This document shows, one piece after another, positions 60,840 through 64,000 of a stretch of DNA of 64,000 bases. This DNA is from Limnoperna fortunei (lineage: Eukaryota > Mollusca > Bivalvia > Mytilida > Modiolidae). The DNA lies in assembly GCA_944474755.1 (NCBI GenBank), contig OX104112.1, forward strand, positions 53,146,774 to 53,210,773, written 5' to 3'. The notes beneath the pieces are model-generated. The model was given only the letters and a program-made list of their open reading frames with translations, did not search any database and had not been told where the DNA came from. The translations under genes were made by a program, and so were the position numbers. How positions within the stretch are numbered: position 1 is the stretch's first letter; each line of letters starts with the position of its first letter.

Positions 60840-63090
60840 TGCTAATTTGGTCGTAGATACATGTAAGGCATTCAGAGTTTTCCTTTCGATTTAGCGAGAA
60901 TTGTTTATTACCTATAGAAAACAAAAAAAAACCCTTAACTATTTTGTCAAAAAGTATCTGGTTATTAATTTTAAGTCAGTAAGTTTTCAGTATTTTACAA
61001 TCATAATCAAGTATGCACTAAAATAGATTGTTTCATGTTTAACCACGACATCAGGAAAACTTTCATTCATAACATGGTACTCGATTTGTATTTGGAGGCG
61101 ATTCCGTTTCCGGGTGAAAATACTCAGTCACAGTCCACCGGTGATAGGCAGGAAAACTTAAAGTCCAAGCACATAATAATACCTAAAAATAAATTGAAGG
61201 TGAATTAAAAGAAATATTTTGAGGACTTTTTTTTAATTTTGTTATTAAAGAAGATATATTGTAGAATTTTCGCATTAGTTAACACAAAGCTACAAGTAAT
61301 CGAAGTACGATGGCGTCTGTTAAATCACGTTTTACTAAACATCCAGGGTCAATAGATTGTTAAGTAGTCATCAGATCTTTTTTGGATTAAAGTTTATCCT
61401 AAATTTACCGGAATTATGAACTTGAAAAGTTTGTTATCTAAGGTTTTCGTTTTTATATCATATTCAAATATTCGTGTTCTTCATCATCACATTTCCCGGA
61501 AAAAATAATATATTTAATTCAATCAAATTCGAGAGATACAAAAATTATGTCGCGGAAATTCGTAATGAAGTAATTTGATCTAACGTGTCTCAGGTCTTTC
61601 ATTGTTTTTACATGAATTATATGTCACAAAACGATTACTTATTGCATGTATTCGCTACAAATAAGTCTATGTTAATATAAAAATTTAATATCTCATTGTA
61701 ACACAAGAATAATAGGATGCCTCGTTGGCCGAGTGGTCAAGGTAGTAATAACAAACAAACACAAGAATAATACATCTATATGGCTTTTATTTTTATCGTT
61801 TGCATGCAAACAAATATAAAGCTTGATGATTTAAGTATCAGTCCACGTAAGAATCAGGCAAAATGCATACATCGATGACACAGGAAGAAAAAAAACGCAA
61901 ACTTTTGATCATGGAATGTAATAAAACTATCCAATATAACAACATTCTAATTTGTTCAAGTTCTGAATTATTTTGCCTTTTTAAGATATAATCATTTGAA
62001 ATTGAGTTGAATTGTACAGTGAAAAATTCCGGGAAATATTCCCGCCAAATTTTTCTCTATATATAACCAGTCAAAAGTTATCTAGGCAATTGACACTTTT
62101 TTCAAATGTAAAATCTTGTTAGAATTTGTTTTTATATCAAAATGAATGCATCTAAGCCAAAAAGTAAAAAACAAAATTTTTGATGTGCCGCCCACTGCCT
62201 GGCCCTTAGCTAGAATACTACTTAATTACAATGCTGGATTTTTGAAGTGCCGTACAAGTCTAAAATATTATTTTATATTTAAAAGAACATAAAATATACT
62301 GTTATATAAAATGAATGCACAAAGTCCTATAAAAATTTATGCTATATTAAGAGAGTATTACGATGTCAAACATACGATTTGCTCTTATTGACGAATGCAT
62401 GTGCTAGTTTCCTCCGGTATTTCATCTTAAACAAAGCGTGACATCACATTTTAACTCAGTGAAAGCCATAGCATCATTGACACTGTATGAAAGATGGAAC
62501 TTTAAGAAGTAAAAATCAAAGATCAGATTCGAAGGTAGGAAAGTGAACTGTCACTGTTGTGTGGATCCCCACTATTTGAAGACCGGCCGGGGGGGGGGGG
62601 GGGAGAAAAGCTCACAGGACTAAAGATTATTCGGCAAATATTGTCGATGGTGCCGTTGATCAATATGCCAATCACTCGTGTAACTCCTTACGCGTTTGAA
62701 CCATACCATCACAACTCCGATGATAAAGATGAAAATATCAAAACATTAGACATACTACTGAATAACTTGTGTTACTTATTTCTTTTCGAATATAAATAGT
62801 ACACCGGGTATCAGACATAGACGATCTTTAAAGAGAAATAATATAATATGTTTAGACAGTATTTTATTTAATGACTAAATATTTCGGCGGAAACAAATAG
62901 GACATTTTATTATTTTCCATTTTTTACTGCATGAAAAAAAATGATTAAAAAACGTGAATTAAGTTTTGGAGGGAAAAAGTAAAATTTTACATATTTTTTT
63001 CGAACATGTGTCTGAAAGGGAAGCTTTCAAGTGTGAAATGAAACGAACAACGAGCCGACAATTCTTCCGCTTTTACTCTAACGAAATCTG
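60840..63090. other. Intergenic, no gene recognised
   Basis: AT-rich. Holds a SINE head only (61729-61747, 'tgcctcgttggccgagtgg') and a G run near 62590. The frame at 62557-62799 has no recognisable features. Confidence 0.4.
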
Positions 63091-63097
63091 TCTATAA

Positions 63098-63550
63098 TAT
63101 GGAGTAGGCATTGCCAAAATGCGAGCACAGACAATATAGTCCTTTATTATCAATATATAATGTGTATTTCATAATTGACGTTGCTTCCTATCACCCCTAA
63201 AAGTGCCTCTAAATTCCTGTAGTCACGTGACGTGTTTCTTTGTAACAGTGGCGTCACATGAAGTGTGATTGTCAGTTTTTTAAGATCGATTTAGAGATTG
63301 CAAAAAAATAGTATGAAATGTTTGTTGTTAATTTTAAATTTAACATTTAATTTTTATCGATGTCAACTTTATTTTCAAATCTTTCTTAAATTTGTTTTTA
63401 GTACTTTTCTTCATTCACTTTGTTCCAGTTTTTTTGCCATATCAACTTCCGGACGAAAAAAATCAGCATTACGCAGATTTTGATCACGTGATTTCATTTT
63501 GATCACATGACACGTAATTACCGTAGAGCTCACCGCTGTGCTCGCTATTA
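63098..63550 (+). mobile_element. MITE family E, copy 3
   Basis: Intact GCGAGCACAG / CTGTGCTCGC ends (about 63120 and 63534-63543). The minus frame 63411-63677 runs through it and is not considered a gene. Confidence 0.8.
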
Positions 63551-64000
63551 TACGGAGATTTGTGTCCTTTAAAAAGGGATGCATAGAAACTCCATCTGTA
63601 TTTGCATTTCCAATCTTTGTTGCAACACATCTCACCCCACTTTCTTTGCTAACACTTCCGCGATCTACTCTTGGCATCCTAAAGTTGAAAATTAAATTAA
63701 ATATTTAACCACGTGTATTTGTTGCTGTTTACCGGAAATCGGACGTTCATGTGTCATAGACTTTCGATTTTTGGCGGAAATGACCTGTTGATTAATAACT
63801 GGCCTGTTTTAAGGTAGATCATCGGTATTTCGCGGCGCATCATTGTTGCGCAACGCATCTACTGTAAACAAAAATGTTATGTTGCAAAATAAATATTTCT
63901 TAAGTATGTTTGTAAAACTTCTGTGCGTTATATTTTACCAACTGGCATAGTCTCGATCATCCAGACTCATAAATAATTGCGTATAGGATTACCTTGTTGT

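Overview
This window looks like part of an animal nuclear genome, most likely a bivalve mollusc. It is AT-rich. Its coding sequence is split into small exons with consensus GT-AG borders. The rest is packed with tRNA-derived SINEs ending in 'gcgttaaacacc...caaacaaac', short terminal-inverted-repeat elements, long foldback palindromes, decayed non-LTR retrotransposons and a piggyBac remnant. The species cannot be named from the sequence. I see no prokaryotic operon, CRISPR array, rRNA or functional tRNA.

One host gene dominates. On the + strand, 18 exons between about 10.8 kb and 48.4 kb (with an alternative first exon at 7.5 kb) encode a protein with several RGS-fold segments whose order and motifs match RGS22. 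From 17787 to 48407, sixteen exons join in compatible phases to give an uninterrupted 1,078-codon frame. Exons 1 and 2 (34 codons) carry the RGS22-like N-terminus. At least one exon between 12164 and 17787 is missing or not recognised, because the phases there do not match.

The 5' end of the gene lies in a diverged tandem duplication (about 5.6-8.0 kb and 8.4-11.9 kb). Each copy keeps a nearly identical 120-bp island holding a CRE-like inverted repeat, a three-codon upstream ORF, the start codon and the 5' splice site, so the gene appears to have two usable first exons. In the large intron before the last exon lies a same-strand transposon-like coding remnant (45572-46332) with one in-frame TGA. 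It begins at a phase-compatible acceptor and could act as an alternative 3' exon.

Region by region: 0-5.5 kb, non-coding, with a nested foldback element; 5.6-11.9 kb, duplicated promoter and first exon; 12.1-17.6 kb, intron with a 5'-truncated non-LTR copy bounded by a 12-bp target-site duplication; 17.8-48.4 kb, body of the RGS22-like gene with introns full of SINEs, MITEs and palindromes; 49.9-55.1 kb, a minus-strand non-LTR element with broken ORF1 and ORF2; 55.5-56.1 kb, piggyBac remnant; 56.2-57.8 kb, a duplicated repeat in which one copy holds a MITE and the other preserves the empty site; 57.8-64 kb, mostly featureless AT-rich DNA with one unassigned minus ORF and another MITE copy. 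No search tools were used; family names rest on motif recognition.
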